A stretch of 64,000 nucleotides of DNA from CAJCJE01 sp036494465 (GTDB lineage Bacteria > Actinomycetota > Actinomycetes > Mycobacteriales > Pseudonocardiaceae), in assembly GCA_036494465.1 (NCBI GenBank), contig DASXOJ010000046.1, forward strand, positions 87,435 to 151,434. Reading direction: 5' to 3'. The notes beneath the pieces were generated by a model. The model had not been told where the DNA came from and made no database searches. It saw only the letters and a list, made by a program, of their open reading frames with translations. This document shows positions 23,631 to 32,170 of the stretch, in pieces (positions within the stretch are counted from its first letter, which is position 1; the number at the start of each line of letters is the position of its first letter). Both the position numbers and the translations under genes were made by a program.

Positions 23631-24266
23631 CTAGCCGGGCCGGTTGAACTGCGCGGTCAGGTCCGCGTGGGTCACCGGCGCCGGTATGGGGCGTGCGCCG
23701 AGCGGGCGCAGGCCGTCCACGAACACGCGCACGTGCCGCGCGGAGAGGTTGGTCGCGTCCGCGACCGACAGGTGCGGCATGGGCCGGCAGACCAGCGCTG
23801 ACGCGGTGATCAGGTCGACCGAGTTGAGGTCCTCCCGGATCACGCCCGCCGCGCGCCCCGCCATGAGCACCGTCTCCAGGTTCGCGGCGATCTCCTTCTG
23901 CATCGCGAAGATCTCCGGGTTGTCCACGGATGGCCCGCCGAGTAGCGGCAGCACGAGCTCATCGCGTCGCCCGACCAGGCTCAGCAGAAAACCTTCGACG
24001 GCGGCGGCCGGGTCGGCCAGCCTCGTCCTCGCCCGCCGCGTCTCGTTCCGTACCAGCGTGTACGCGTCCAGCACGACCTGGCGGATCAGCGCGCCGCGAT
24101 CCGGGAACCGCCGGTAGAGCGTCGCGATGTTCACGCCCGCCGACCGGGCGATGTCGTCCAGCGGCGCGGACGTGCCCCGTTCGCGGAACGCGGCCCTGGC
24201 GGCGGTGAGGATCAGTTCCCGGTTGCGCGCGGCATCGGCGCGTAACCGCGTCGGCTGGGTCGTCAC
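23631..24266 (-). CDS. TetR/AcrR-family repressor
   Basis: A 211-residue TetR protein. The HTH comprises TAARAAFRERGTSAPLDDIA and SAGVNIATLYRRFPDRGALI, followed by a helical ligand domain. The GTG at 24266 is the family-consistent start. It lies 38 bases downstream of the amidohydrolase stop in the same direction and probably belongs to that operon. The short gap contains GCGTAAACGC (24280-24289), a small palindrome that may be its operator. Confidence 0.87.
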   Translation of the reverse strand: MTTQPTRLRADAARNRELILTAARAAFRERGTSAPLDDIARSAGVNIATLYRRFPDRGALIRQVVLDAYTLVRNETRRARTRLADPAAAVEGFLLSLVGRRDELVLPLLGGPSVDNPEIFAMQKEIAANLETVLMAGRAAGVIREDLNSVDLITASALVCRPMPHLSVADATNLSARHVRVFVDGLRPLGARPIPAPVTHADLTAQFNRPG

Positions 24267-24304
24267 TCTCGCATCCTACGCGTAAACGCATTGAGACTCT
24301 TCGG

Positions 24305-25921
24305 TTACGCGATCGCGGCGATCGCGACCTGGAACCCGGCGCTGTCCGGCTCGACCACTGCCAGCCGCACCGCGCGCACCCGGCTCAGGTCGACCTGACC
24401 GAACTCGGCCAGCGGGATCCGGTGCCGCTGGTAGTCCGTGGTCACCGCGATCGGCACCGTCGGCGGCTGCTTGAGCGGGTAGCCCGCGTCCAGGCTCACC
24501 AGCAACGCGGTGGGCCGATCCGCGCGCACGGTCACCTCGATCGTGCTCGCGCCGGTCAGGTTCACACCGTCCACATCGGACCTGGTGGTCGCGAACACCG
24601 CGCCCGCGTAGCCGAAGTGGAAGCCGCGCGCGGCCATCACCGAGGTGCGCACGGTCAGCTCATCATCGGTCACGGTCAGCTCGGCGGTCGACTCGCCGCC
24701 GGTCGACGGGCGCCAGTCCGCGACGCCGATCGGGCCGGTCGGGTGCTGGGGTCGATTCGCCAGTTCGGCGACGCGGTCGTGTACGTGCGTGCGCCAGTTG
24801 TCGTGGCGGACGGGCTCGCCGCCGATCCAGACCCCGCGAATCCGCCGCGAATCGGTGATCTGCTCGGTCGGATCGCCGTTTACCAGCAGCAGATCCGCGC
24901 GCAGACCGGGCGCGATCCGGCCCCGGTCGGTCAACCCGAACACGTCGGCGGGCGCCGACGTCGCTGCCGCGAGCGCGTCGACAGGCGACAATCCGGCCTC
25001 GACGAGCAGACCGAGTTCGTGGTGCAGGCTGACGCCGTGCGCGGTGCCGGGCATGCCCGCGTCGGTGCCGGCCAGCACCCGGCAACCACGCTCGTGCGCG
25101 TGGCGGACGTTGGCGCGCACCTGTTCGTAGCGCCAGTGCGGTGGGATGCGCCAGGTCTGGCGCAGGTTGTCGGCGGCGTCCACGTCGATCAGCCCGCGCA
25201 ACGCGGGATCGGTCAGCACATCGGGGCCGTCGCGGAAGAAGCCGGAGCGCAGCGTCGCCAAGGTCGGTACCAGGACCGACGGGGCGAGGTCGGCCATGTC
25301 GTCGACCGGGACGTGCATCAACGCGTCCACGCCCGCATCGAGTGCGGTCGCCGCGTCCCTGGCGACGGTCGCGTGCGCGAGGGCCAGCACACCGTGCTCG
25401 TGCGCGGCATCGACCAGGGCGCGGACGATCTCGGGGGAGAGGCTGTAGGCGGTGCCGCGCACCGAATCGCAGATGATCTTGATGTAGTCCGCGCCATCGC
25501 GCAGCCTCGCTGTGACGAAGGCGTCCGCGTCGGTGATGGCGGGGGTGCCGATCCCGTATTCGGTGCCGTGCCCGCCAGGGACGGTCGCGGGAAAGCCTGC
25601 GGTTTTCGTGTTCGCCACCGGTCCCATGCCGGGCAAGCCGGTGCGCCACAACGGGTTGAGCTCCGGCGGGCTGAACATGTCCAGCGCGGTGGTCACGCCG
25701 AAGATGGCCGACTGGGTCGTCGCGTGCTCGGCCCAGAGGTGGGTGTGCGCGTCGATCAGGCCGGGCAACAGGGTGGCGCCGCGCCCATCGATCCAGGTGG
25801 CCTCGTGCCGCGCCGGATCCGCTTGCAGGTCAACGATTCGGTCGCCGTCGACCAGCACGTTGCGGTGGCCCGGCAGGATGCCTTCGCCGTCGAACACGGC
25901 GACTTCGGTGAACAACAACAT
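24305..25921 (-). CDS. Amidohydrolase (imidazolonepropionase/prolidase type) with an extra C-terminal beta domain
   Basis: A 538-residue protein. Residues 1-385 form a metal-dependent amidohydrolase of the cyclic-amidase/prolidase-like group. Visible ligands are DAHTHL at about 58-63, YIKI (candidate carboxylated lysine), LALAHATVA, ALMHVPVDD and the metal aspartate in LAGTDAGMPG. Residues about 400-538 form an added beta-rich domain (SDVDGVNLTGASTIEVTVRA, YQRHRIPLAEFGQVDLSRVR) that resembles a CIA30/carbohydrate-binding-like sandwich. No signal peptide is visible. It is co-transcribed with the membrane protein 12 bases upstream and followed by tetR. The substrate is unknown. Confidence 0.82.
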   Translation of the reverse strand: MLLFTEVAVFDGEGILPGHRNVLVDGDRIVDLQADPARHEATWIDGRGATLLPGLIDAHTHLWAEHATTQSAIFGVTTALDMFSPPELNPLWRTGLPGMGPVANTKTAGFPATVPGGHGTEYGIGTPAITDADAFVTARLRDGADYIKIICDSVRGTAYSLSPEIVRALVDAAHEHGVLALAHATVARDAATALDAGVDALMHVPVDDMADLAPSVLVPTLATLRSGFFRDGPDVLTDPALRGLIDVDAADNLRQTWRIPPHWRYEQVRANVRHAHERGCRVLAGTDAGMPGTAHGVSLHHELGLLVEAGLSPVDALAAATSAPADVFGLTDRGRIAPGLRADLLLVNGDPTEQITDSRRIRGVWIGGEPVRHDNWRTHVHDRVAELANRPQHPTGPIGVADWRPSTGGESTAELTVTDDELTVRTSVMAARGFHFGYAGAVFATTRSDVDGVNLTGASTIEVTVRADRPTALLVSLDAGYPLKQPPTVPIAVTTDYQRHRIPLAEFGQVDLSRVRAVRLAVVEPDSAGFQVAIAAIA

Positions 25922-25933
25922 GGTGGTGGCTCC

Positions 25934-26509
25934 TCACGCTTCCGCGACGCGGCGCGCTTCGCCAGCGCGCCTGCCATAGCCGGCGGTCCAGGTCATCAAC
26001 ACGGCCAGCGCCACTCCGGTCAGCACCGGGGAGAGGGCGGCCGCGGTGTTCACCGAAACCGTGGGGACCAGCACGATCCGGGTGGCCGCCTCGATGAGCA
26101 GGCCGATCGCCCAGGTCAGCGTCATCACCCGCAGGCAGCGCCGGAACATCGGCGACGCCCAGTTGTCATCGGCGACGAACTGGCGGATCAGGTAGTACAT
26201 CAGCGGCCGCTTCGCGCCCATGCTCGCCAGCGCGACCAGGCCGAAAACCCCGGTGTAGAGCGAATCCTTGGCCACGCCGAACTGTGGGTTGCCGGTGAGC
26301 ATGGTCAGCGCGCCGCCGATGACGATGCCGCCGAGCACGCACAACGACACCACGTCGACCTTTCTGGTGCGCGCCAGCGTGAGTGCGGTCCACAGCCCAC
26401 CCGCGGCGATCGAGATGAGCAGGACGGCGGTCGTCGTCAGGCCGAATCGGCCGTGCAGTGCGAAGTAGACGGCGGGGGTGAGGGCGATGTCGATCAGGAG
26501 CTGTAGCAT
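25934..26509 (-). CDS. VC0807-like integral membrane protein
   Basis: A 191-residue protein with about five to six membrane helices. The pattern LLIDIALTPAVYFALHGRFG, then GGLWTALTLARTRKVD and MTWTIG-like LTLTWAIGLLIEA, resembles the VC0807 family of uncharacterised bacterial membrane proteins. It precedes the amidohydrolase by 12 bases in the same operon, and its promoter is divergent from another tetR. The role is unknown; transport of the hydrolase's substrate or product is a guess from operon context. Confidence 0.7.
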   Translation of the reverse strand: MLQLLIDIALTPAVYFALHGRFGLTTTAVLLISIAAGGLWTALTLARTRKVDVVSLCVLGGIVIGGALTMLTGNPQFGVAKDSLYTGVFGLVALASMGAKRPLMYYLIRQFVADDNWASPMFRRCLRVMTLTWAIGLLIEAATRIVLVPTVSVNTAAALSPVLTGVALAVLMTWTAGYGRRAGEARRVAEA

Positions 26510-26527
26510 GAGATTATGAAACTACAG

Positions 26528-26539
26528 TCTCAGTTGAGA
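26528..26539. promoter_or_regulatory. Palindrome TCTCAGTTGAGA between divergent operon and tetR
   Basis: TCTCA-GT-TGAGA is perfect and lies 18 bases upstream of the membrane-protein start and 48 bases before the divergent tetR start, in an AT-rich promoter region. It is a plausible TetR operator, with the regulator at 26587 as candidate. Confidence 0.5.
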
Positions 26540-26586
26540 TTCAAGTATCAAAACGAGAGCTGAGTCTAGAAAGAGACGGAGGTCTC

Positions 26587-27213
26587 ATGTCCTGCTACGG
26601 TGAGTGCATGCCGTCCAACGCCTCGCAACAGCCCCTCGGCCTGCGTGAGCGTAAGAAACAACAGACAAAACGGGCACTGGAGCGGGCGGCGTTCGACCTG
26701 TTCGCGCGCCAGGGCTACGTCGACACCACGGTCGAGGACATCGCCGCCGCCGCGCAGGTGTCCCGAGCGAGCTTCTTCCGCTATTTCGGTTCCAAGGAAG
26801 ATGTGCTCGCCGCCGACGACGACCAGCGCCGCGCGGCGTTCATGGCCGCGTTCGCTGGTCAGCCCGCTGACCAGCCGGTGCTCGCCGCGATCAAGACAGC
26901 CGTCCGCGAATACCTGGCCGGCGTGCACGCCGACGACCGGAGTTACACCTATACCAAGGTGATTCTCGGTTCGCGGGTGCTGCTCGGCCGCGCCTACGAG
27001 ATCCGCATTCGCTGGTTACGCGAGCTGGAAAGCGAACTCGGGGCCAGGCTGACCGGAGTGTCCAATGCGGACATCGTGGCCGCCGTGCTCGCCGACATCG
27101 TGCTGTCGATCCTGGAAACCAGCCTGCGCCTCGCTGCCGCCGACCCGGATCGGGACGTCACCGACATCCTGGACACCGGTTTCGCCCTGCTCGCCCCGGC
27201 CGTCGCGGGCTGA
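26587..27213 (+). CDS. TetR/AcrR-family repressor
   Basis: A 208-residue TetR protein. The HTH reads FDLFARQGYVDTTVEDIAAA then AQVSRASFFRYFGSKEDVLA, the acrR-like pattern with phenylalanine-rich recognition helix. The ATG at 26587 has GGAGG five bases upstream; an ATG at 26608 lacks one. It is divergent from the membrane protein/amidohydrolase operon and is the likely repressor of it through the TCTCA palindrome between them. Confidence 0.87.
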   Translation: MSCYGECMPSNASQQPLGLRERKKQQTKRALERAAFDLFARQGYVDTTVEDIAAAAQVSRASFFRYFGSKEDVLAADDDQRRAAFMAAFAGQPADQPVLAAIKTAVREYLAGVHADDRSYTYTKVILGSRVLLGRAYEIRIRWLRELESELGARLTGVSNADIVAAVLADIVLSILETSLRLAAADPDRDVTDILDTGFALLAPAVAG

Positions 27214-27387
27214 GGTTTGCTCGACTGCTCCGACCGGGTAACCACCCGATCGAGTAGGCGCGCGAAAACCCGAGGTCCCAGCCCTTGTTCCTATCGTTGC
27301 AGTCACAGCGGGCAACCCGAGCGGGTACGCCGCGTCTGGACATGTAGACAGCGCAGAACAACGCGGATCGAGAGGTTGGCGGAACCG

Positions 27388-28539
27388 ATGGCCGGACAGT
27401 GGGGACACAACGACCAGTACGTGGAGCCACATCGCCCCCCGGTGAACCCTCGGCCGGGATATGCCAGGCAACAGGCCTACCAGCGGCAGGTCAACGATGC
27501 GCGACGCGGCGGTTACGGCGCCGAGTCCTACGTCGATCCGGACCGGCCGCGCAAACCACCGCGCCCGATGCGCACCAGAAACGGCTGGAAGATTGTGCGG
27601 AGGATCATCGCGATCCTGTTGGTGCTGCTCGTGGTCGGTGCGATCGTACTGTGGTTCTACCTGGATTCGTCGCTGAACCGGGTCAACGCGCTGTCCGACT
27701 ATTCGGGCCGGCCGGCGCAGGGCACCGGCACCAACTGGCTGATCGTCGGTGACGACTCCCGCCAGGGACTGACCGACGCGCAGGCCGCGCAGTTGCACAC
27801 CGGCGGCGCTGCCGACGTCTCCGGCGGTCGCACCGACACCATCATCGTCTTGCACCTGCCGGACAACAGCACCAAGCCGACCATGGTCAGCCTGCTGCGC
27901 GACTCCTACGTGAGCATTCCGGGGCACGGCAAGAACAAGATCAACGCGGCGTTCTCCTTCGGCGGTCCGACGCTGCTGGTGCAGACCGTCGAGCAGGCCA
28001 CCGGCATGCGCATCGACCACTACGCCGAGATCGGGCTGGGCGGCTTCGCCTCGGTCGTCGATGACGTCGGCGGCGTGGACATGTGCCTGGACCAACCGGA
28101 CAACGACTCCTACGCGGGCATCAACCTGCCCGCCGGTTGCCAGACCCTCGACGGCGCCAACGCACTGGGCTACGTGCGCAGCAGGCATGCCTTTGCCACC
28201 AGCGACTTCGCCCGCACCGACCACCAGCGGCAGTTCCTCGGCGCGCTGGCGGACAAGATGTCCAGCCCCGGTGTGCTGCTCAACCCGTTCGACTTCTTCC
28301 CGATGATCTCCGACCTGCCCGGCGCGATCACCGTGGACAACGGCGACCACCTGCAGAACCTGATGGGGCTGGCCTGGGCGATGCGCAGCATCTCCAGCGG
28401 TGGCGTGGTCAGCACCGCGGTTCCGGTCAGCGGCTCGACCGGCAGTTCGCTGCTGTGGGACCCGACCAAATCCAAGGACCTGTTCCAGGACCTCAACACC
28501 GACCAGGCAGTGCCGACCAGTCTGATCACGGACCACTGA
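27388..28539 (+). CDS. LytR-CpsA-Psr (LCP) cell-wall glycopolymer ligase
   Basis: A 383-residue protein. A basic, proline-rich cytoplasmic N-terminus (residues 1-67) precedes one membrane helix (about 70-92, IVRRIIAILLVLLVVGAIVL). The extracellular LCP domain follows, with the family motifs LIVGDDSRQGLT, GGRTDTIIVLHLP, TMVSLLRDSYVSIPGHGKNK and YVRSRHAFATSDFARTDHQR (polyprenyl-pyrophosphate-binding arginines). LCP enzymes attach teichoic acids, arabinogalactan or capsule to peptidoglycan at the outer membrane face. The ATG at 27388 is the best start. The gene is followed by a strong bidirectional hairpin. Confidence 0.88.
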   Translation: MAGQWGHNDQYVEPHRPPVNPRPGYARQQAYQRQVNDARRGGYGAESYVDPDRPRKPPRPMRTRNGWKIVRRIIAILLVLLVVGAIVLWFYLDSSLNRVNALSDYSGRPAQGTGTNWLIVGDDSRQGLTDAQAAQLHTGGAADVSGGRTDTIIVLHLPDNSTKPTMVSLLRDSYVSIPGHGKNKINAAFSFGGPTLLVQTVEQATGMRIDHYAEIGLGGFASVVDDVGGVDMCLDQPDNDSYAGINLPAGCQTLDGANALGYVRSRHAFATSDFARTDHQRQFLGALADKMSSPGVLLNPFDFFPMISDLPGAITVDNGDHLQNLMGLAWAMRSISSGGVVSTAVPVSGSTGSSLLWDPTKSKDLFQDLNTDQAVPTSLITDH

Positions 28540-28560
28540 CCACCTGATCCCTGCCGCCCG

Positions 28561-28591
28561 CAGCCGGCCGTCGCCCGTCGACGGCCGGCTG
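28561..28591. terminator. Bidirectional hairpin terminator
   Basis: A 13-base perfect stem (CAGCCGGCCGTCG and its complement) around a 5-base loop lies between the stops of the convergent LCP and SRPBCC genes. It has no T-tract, as is common for high-GC actinomycete terminators. Confidence 0.75.
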
Positions 28592-28599
28592 TCGTGTGC

Positions 28600-29079
28600 T
28601 CAGGCCAGACCGATCGCGACCTGCTCCAGGTAGTCCAGGGCCTCCTGCATGCCGTCCTCCATGCCGGAGTTCAGGTGTATGTCCCGGTTCTGCTTGTTCT
28701 GGTGCCGCACCAGGATCTCCATCCGGGTGCGGCCGTCCTGCTCGGTCAGCGTGCACGTGCTCACCGCGGGTGCGTCCGGCGCGCCCTCGAAGATCTCCGT
28801 GCGGCTGAGCCGTTCGTCCGGCACCACCTCGGTGAACTCGCCGTGGAAGGCGACCTCGAAGCCGCCGTTCGCGGTCATCACGTACCGCCAGGCGCCGCCG
28901 ACCCGGACGTCCATCTCGATGCTGTCGACTTTCCCCCGATCCGCCGCCCACCACCGTTTCAGCAGTTCGGGTTCGGTGTAGGCGCGATAGACCAGGTGCC
29001 TTGGCGCGTCGAAGTCGCGTGTGATCAGGATTTCGGTGTCGCTGGGCAGGGTCACCTTCGCGGAGTTACTGGTCGCCAT
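28600..29079 (-). CDS. SRPBCC (AHSA1/START-like) protein
   Basis: A 159-residue protein of the activator-of-Hsp90 homology/SRPBCC fold. The N-terminal ILITRDFDAPRHLVYRAYTEPELLKRWW motif region and the C-terminal GMEDGMQEALDYLEQVA helix are those of ArsR-paired SRPBCC proteins. They bind hydrophobic ligands; a precise function is not known. It overlaps the arsR gene upstream by 14 bases, the standard ArsR-SRPBCC operon. The start is the ATG at 29079. Confidence 0.85.
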   Translation of the reverse strand: MATSNSAKVTLPSDTEILITRDFDAPRHLVYRAYTEPELLKRWWAADRGKVDSIEMDVRVGGAWRYVMTANGGFEVAFHGEFTEVVPDERLSRTEIFEGAPDAPAVSTCTLTEQDGRTRMEILVRHQNKQNRDIHLNSGMEDGMQEALDYLEQVAIGLA

Positions 29080-29413
29080 CGCCTTCTCCTTCTTTCAGTT
29101 CGGCCAGCACGTCGTCGAGCAGTTCGAAACGTGCCGACCAGGTCTGTTCGTACGTCTTCACCCAGTCATGGATGACCTTGAGCGGGGTGCCGTTGAGGCG
29201 GTACATCCGTTGCCTGCCTTCCTCGCGCACCTCGACCAACCCGACCTCGCGCAGCACTCGCAGGTGCTTGGACACCAGCGGTTGGGCCAGGTCGAGCAGC
29301 TCGACCAGCTCGGTCACGGACCGTTCACCACCGGCCAGCAGATCGAGGATCTGCCGCCGCCGAGGTTCGGCCACCGCGTTGAACGCGTCCGTCGTCGTTG
29401 CCGCCCGAGCCAT
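29066..29413 (-). CDS. ArsR-family transcriptional repressor
   Basis: A 115-residue winged-helix protein. The core reads AEPRRRQILDLLAGGERSVT, then LAQPLVSKHLRVLREVGLVE and the wing VREEGRQRMYRLNG. No clear metal-binding cysteine motif is present, so it is the non-metal type paired with SRPBCC proteins. It overlaps the SRPBCC gene by 14 bases. Its start lies eight bases from a 24-base perfect palindrome, its probable operator. Confidence 0.88.
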   Translation of the reverse strand: MARAATTTDAFNAVAEPRRRQILDLLAGGERSVTELVELLDLAQPLVSKHLRVLREVGLVEVREEGRQRMYRLNGTPLKVIHDWVKTYEQTWSARFELLDDVLAELKEGEGDGDQ

Positions 29414-29420
29414 GCGACAA

Positions 29421-29444
29421 ACATATACCCATATGGGTATATGT
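29421..29444. promoter_or_regulatory. 24-bp perfect palindrome, ArsR operator
   Basis: ACATATACCC-ATAT-GGGTATATGT is perfectly palindromic and very AT-rich against a GC-rich background. It is immediately upstream of arsR and also within 46 bases of the divergent glycosyltransferase start, so it may repress both. The size and position are as expected for an ArsR dimer site. Confidence 0.8.
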
Positions 29445-29489
29445 CAAGAACGCCCTCGGGAACCGGTGTGACGCAGTAGTTTTCCGTTC

Positions 29490-30968
29490 ATGGGGGAACT
29501 ACCGAGACTCGCGATTCGACCGCTGGCTCTCGTACTGACCGGGCAGGCCGCTTTGCTCACCGCGCTGTCCGGCCGGTACGGGTTCAACCGCGACGAGCTG
29601 TACTTCATCGCAGCAGGCAACCACCTCGCGCTCGGCTACGTCGACCAGCCGCCGATCACCCCGCTGCTCGCCAAGCTCTCGGTGACCCTCTTCGGCGACA
29701 CCCCGGTCGGCCTGCGCGTGATCAGCACCGTGATGGCGCTGCTCACCGCGTTGCTGGTGGCGTTGATCGCGCGTGAGTTCGGTGCGGGCCGGGGCCCGCA
29801 GATCTTCGCCGCCGCGGCCACCGCGGTGTCCTCCTACGTGCTCGTGGTCAGCCACCTGCTCTCCACCAGCAGCTTCGACCTGCTCATGTGGACGTTGCTG
29901 GCCTGGCTGTTCCTGCGTCTGCTGCGCACCGGCGACGGGCGCTGGTGGGTCCCGATCGGCGTGGCCGCCGGGCTCGCGCTGGAGAACAAGTGGCTGGTGT
30001 TCGGCCTGCTCGCCGCCCTCGCGATCGGACTCGTCGCGTTCGGGCCGCGTCAGGTGTTCCGCAGTTGGTGGCTGGCCGCGGGCATCGGCGCCGCCGTGCT
30101 CATCCTGCTGCCCAACCTGAGCTGGCAGATCCAGCACCAGTTCCCGCAACTCACCGTCGCCGCGCAGATCAGCAAGACCGACGGCAACGCCAACCGCATC
30201 ACGTTCATCCCGCTGCAGCTCGTCTACCTCTCGCCGGTGCTGGTCGGAGTCTGGTTCGGCGGGATGCGAAAAATCTGGCGCGAGCTGCGCTGGGCGCGGT
30301 CGTTCGTGCTCGCGTATCCGTTGCTCTGCGCGGCTTTGCTGATCGTCGGCGGCAAACCGTACTACCCGGTGCCGCTGCTGCTGGTGTTCCTCGCGGCAGG
30401 CGCCGAACCCGCCATGCGCACGGTTCGCTGGTTCCTGGCCGGCGGGTTCACCATCGACCGGGTCGCGTCCTGGGCAGGTGTGGTGATCGCGTTGGTGCTC
30501 TCCATCGTGATCAGCCTGCCGGTGCTGCCGCCGCGCGCGCTCGGACCGGTCCTGGCCATCGAGCCCGATCAGGGCGAGGAGGTCGGCTGGCCCGGTTTCG
30601 TCGACGCGGTCGCGGCAGGGTGGCGGCAGATTCCGGCGGGGGAGCGCGGCAACGCGGTCATCCTCGCCGAGAACTACGGCGAAGCGGGTGCCATCGACCA
30701 GTACGGCTACCTCGACGGGCTGCCCGCCGCGTACTCAGGGCACATGTCCTATTCGGCCTGGGGCCCGCCCGCCGACGCGATGACCGGTCCGGTGCTGCTG
30801 GTCGGCACGTTCACGCCGCCCCAGTTCACCGGCTGTCGGACGATTTCCCGCTACTACAACGAATACGGCCTGCACGACGACGAATGGGGTGTGCCGATCC
30901 GGCTCTGCGCGACCGCGACCGGCGCGTGGTCACAGCTCTGGCCCCAGCTGATCAGGTACTACGACTGA
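29490..30968 (+). CDS. GT39/ArnT-like membrane glycosyltransferase
   Basis: A 492-residue polytopic membrane protein with about 10-11 helices. The first luminal loop holds the catalytic-type acidic pair in GYGFNRDELYFIAAG, followed by LALGYVDQPPITPLLAKL, typical of PMT_2 (PF13231/GT39-like) enzymes that use polyprenyl-phosphate sugars. The C-terminal soluble part (about 365-492) has FTGCRTISRYYNEYGLHDDE. These proteins mannosylate or arabinosylate cell-wall components. It is divergent from arsR and followed by a long hairpin. The acceptor is unknown. Confidence 0.82.
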   Translation: MGELPRLAIRPLALVLTGQAALLTALSGRYGFNRDELYFIAAGNHLALGYVDQPPITPLLAKLSVTLFGDTPVGLRVISTVMALLTALLVALIAREFGAGRGPQIFAAAATAVSSYVLVVSHLLSTSSFDLLMWTLLAWLFLRLLRTGDGRWWVPIGVAAGLALENKWLVFGLLAALAIGLVAFGPRQVFRSWWLAAGIGAAVLILLPNLSWQIQHQFPQLTVAAQISKTDGNANRITFIPLQLVYLSPVLVGVWFGGMRKIWRELRWARSFVLAYPLLCAALLIVGGKPYYPVPLLLVFLAAGAEPAMRTVRWFLAGGFTIDRVASWAGVVIALVLSIVISLPVLPPRALGPVLAIEPDQGEEVGWPGFVDAVAAGWRQIPAGERGNAVILAENYGEAGAIDQYGYLDGLPAAYSGHMSYSAWGPPADAMTGPVLLVGTFTPPQFTGCRTISRYYNEYGLHDDEWGVPIRLCATATGAWSQLWPQLIRYYD

Positions 30969-31017
30969 GGACGGGCGTTCGGGGTCGGTTACGGGTCGAC
31001 CTCGAACACCCGCCCTC
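30967..31017. terminator. Long bidirectional hairpin terminator
   Basis: Two 23-base arms with only a few mismatches or G-T pairs surround a TACGG loop, between the convergent glycosyltransferase and chitinase stops. It starts within the glycosyltransferase stop codon. No T-run follows. Confidence 0.75.
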
Positions 31018-31037
31018 ATCGGACGGCTTACCGGAAA

Positions 31038-31988
31038 TCAGCCGGTGATCGCGTTGAAGATCTTCGAGTAGGCGTAGCCGACCTTCTTGTCGTACTCGTC
31101 GACTTCCCAGAAGGCCAGTTCACGCACGCCGTTGGAGGCCGCGAAGCTCTCCAGCGTCTTGGCGTTGGCCTGGGTGAAGTTCTCGTTGTCGTCGTTCTTG
31201 CCCGCGATCGGGGTCAGGCCGAGCTGGTTCCAGGCCGCGGTCGACGAGCTGCCGAAGATGCTCTCCAGCTGGGTGTGCGTGGCCTTGGCGCCGGACTCCG
31301 CATCGTTGAGCGCGTTCTGGCCGTTGCCGAAGTCCATGGTCATGATGTTGACGATGGAGACGGTGACGCCCTTGCTCTTGGCGTCCTTGAGCAGGCTGGT
31401 CGCGTTGCTCTCCAGACCGGTCGGGTCGACCGGCAGGGTGTAGTCCACCTGCACCGACTTGTTCCACGCCTGGACCTGCGCGAGGGCCTGGTCGCGGCGG
31501 GTGATCGAGGCGCTGTTGTCGAGCGGGGAGCCCTCGATGTCGAAGTCGAGCCGGAAGACGTTGTAGGTGGTGACGACCTTCTCGTAGGCGGCGGCGAGGC
31601 TGGACACCGTGGTGCAACTCTGCGCGAGCTCGGTGCTACCGGCACCACCGAAGGAGATGGCGACGTTGCCGCCCGCCGCTTGCAGCGAGCTGATCTGCGA
31701 CTTGAACGCGCCGACGGAGTCGCCGCCGTCCTCCCACTGGAGGTTGCAGCCGCCGTTGGAGGTCAGGAAGGCGAGGGTGTAGTTCTTGTCGCCCGATGCG
31801 TTCATGTCGGCGGCCATGTCGCCCGCGTCGCCGCTGCTGATTTGCAGGTACGGCGCGGCGAAGTGGGTGGGGAAGGCCGCGGGGGCAGCCGGGGCCGCGT
31901 TGGCGGCGCTCACGGTGCCTGCGATGAGGCCGGCAGGCAGCAGAGCGATCGCGGACGCGACCAATGACCTGCGGAGATTTACTGCCAT
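31038..31988 (-). CDS. Secreted GH18 chitinase-like glycoside hydrolase
   Basis: A 316-residue secreted protein. The signal peptide (residues 1 to about 32) has a basic start, a hydrophobic core ASAIALLPAGLIAGTVSA and an ANA-AP-type cleavage site. The GH18 barrel carries the SxGG motif (ISFGGAG, 111-117) and the catalytic DxDxE (LDFDIEG), with Glu152 as acid and Asp148/Asp150 intact. No chitin-binding or fibronectin domain is present. It hydrolyses beta-1,4-GlcNAc polymers outside the cell. Upstream, 12-base inverted elements of Streptomyces chitinase/DasR type support GlcNAc-responsive control. It lies behind a 500-base regulatory region. Confidence 0.87.
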   Translation of the reverse strand: MAVNLRRSLVASAIALLPAGLIAGTVSAANAAPAAPAAFPTHFAAPYLQISSGDAGDMAADMNASGDKNYTLAFLTSNGGCNLQWEDGGDSVGAFKSQISSLQAAGGNVAISFGGAGSTELAQSCTTVSSLAAAYEKVVTTYNVFRLDFDIEGSPLDNSASITRRDQALAQVQAWNKSVQVDYTLPVDPTGLESNATSLLKDAKSKGVTVSIVNIMTMDFGNGQNALNDAESGAKATHTQLESIFGSSSTAAWNQLGLTPIAGKNDDNENFTQANAKTLESFAASNGVRELAFWEVDEYDKKVGYAYSKIFNAITG

Positions 31989-32067
31989 AGTGTGTTTTCT
32001 CCCAGTCGAAAAAGAGCGCGGTCGAGCCCCTCTTGTCGAGGTATTTACTGATCGGGATGGACGAATA

Positions 32068-32094
32068 ATATGTAAGGAAATCTCCCTTACATAT
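32068..32094. promoter_or_regulatory. AT-rich inverted repeat upstream of chitinase
   Basis: ATATGTAAGG and its exact complement CCTTACATAT flank a 7-base spacer, about 80 bases upstream of the chitinase ATG. It could be an operator overlapping the promoter or a leader hairpin. No adjacent regulator gene is present. Confidence 0.55.
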
Positions 32095-32170
32095 GGCGAA
32101 CGGTACGCCCGGGGTCAGGGGGCGTCAAGACCTCGTTCATCGGCTCTTAGCTTTGAAATCATTGCCAGAC

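Noticed and set aside
23376..24266. A toxin-antitoxin pair at the MT0933-like gene
   Set aside because: The adjacent convergent gene is a clear TetR repressor, not a toxin, and the other neighbour is an SDR.
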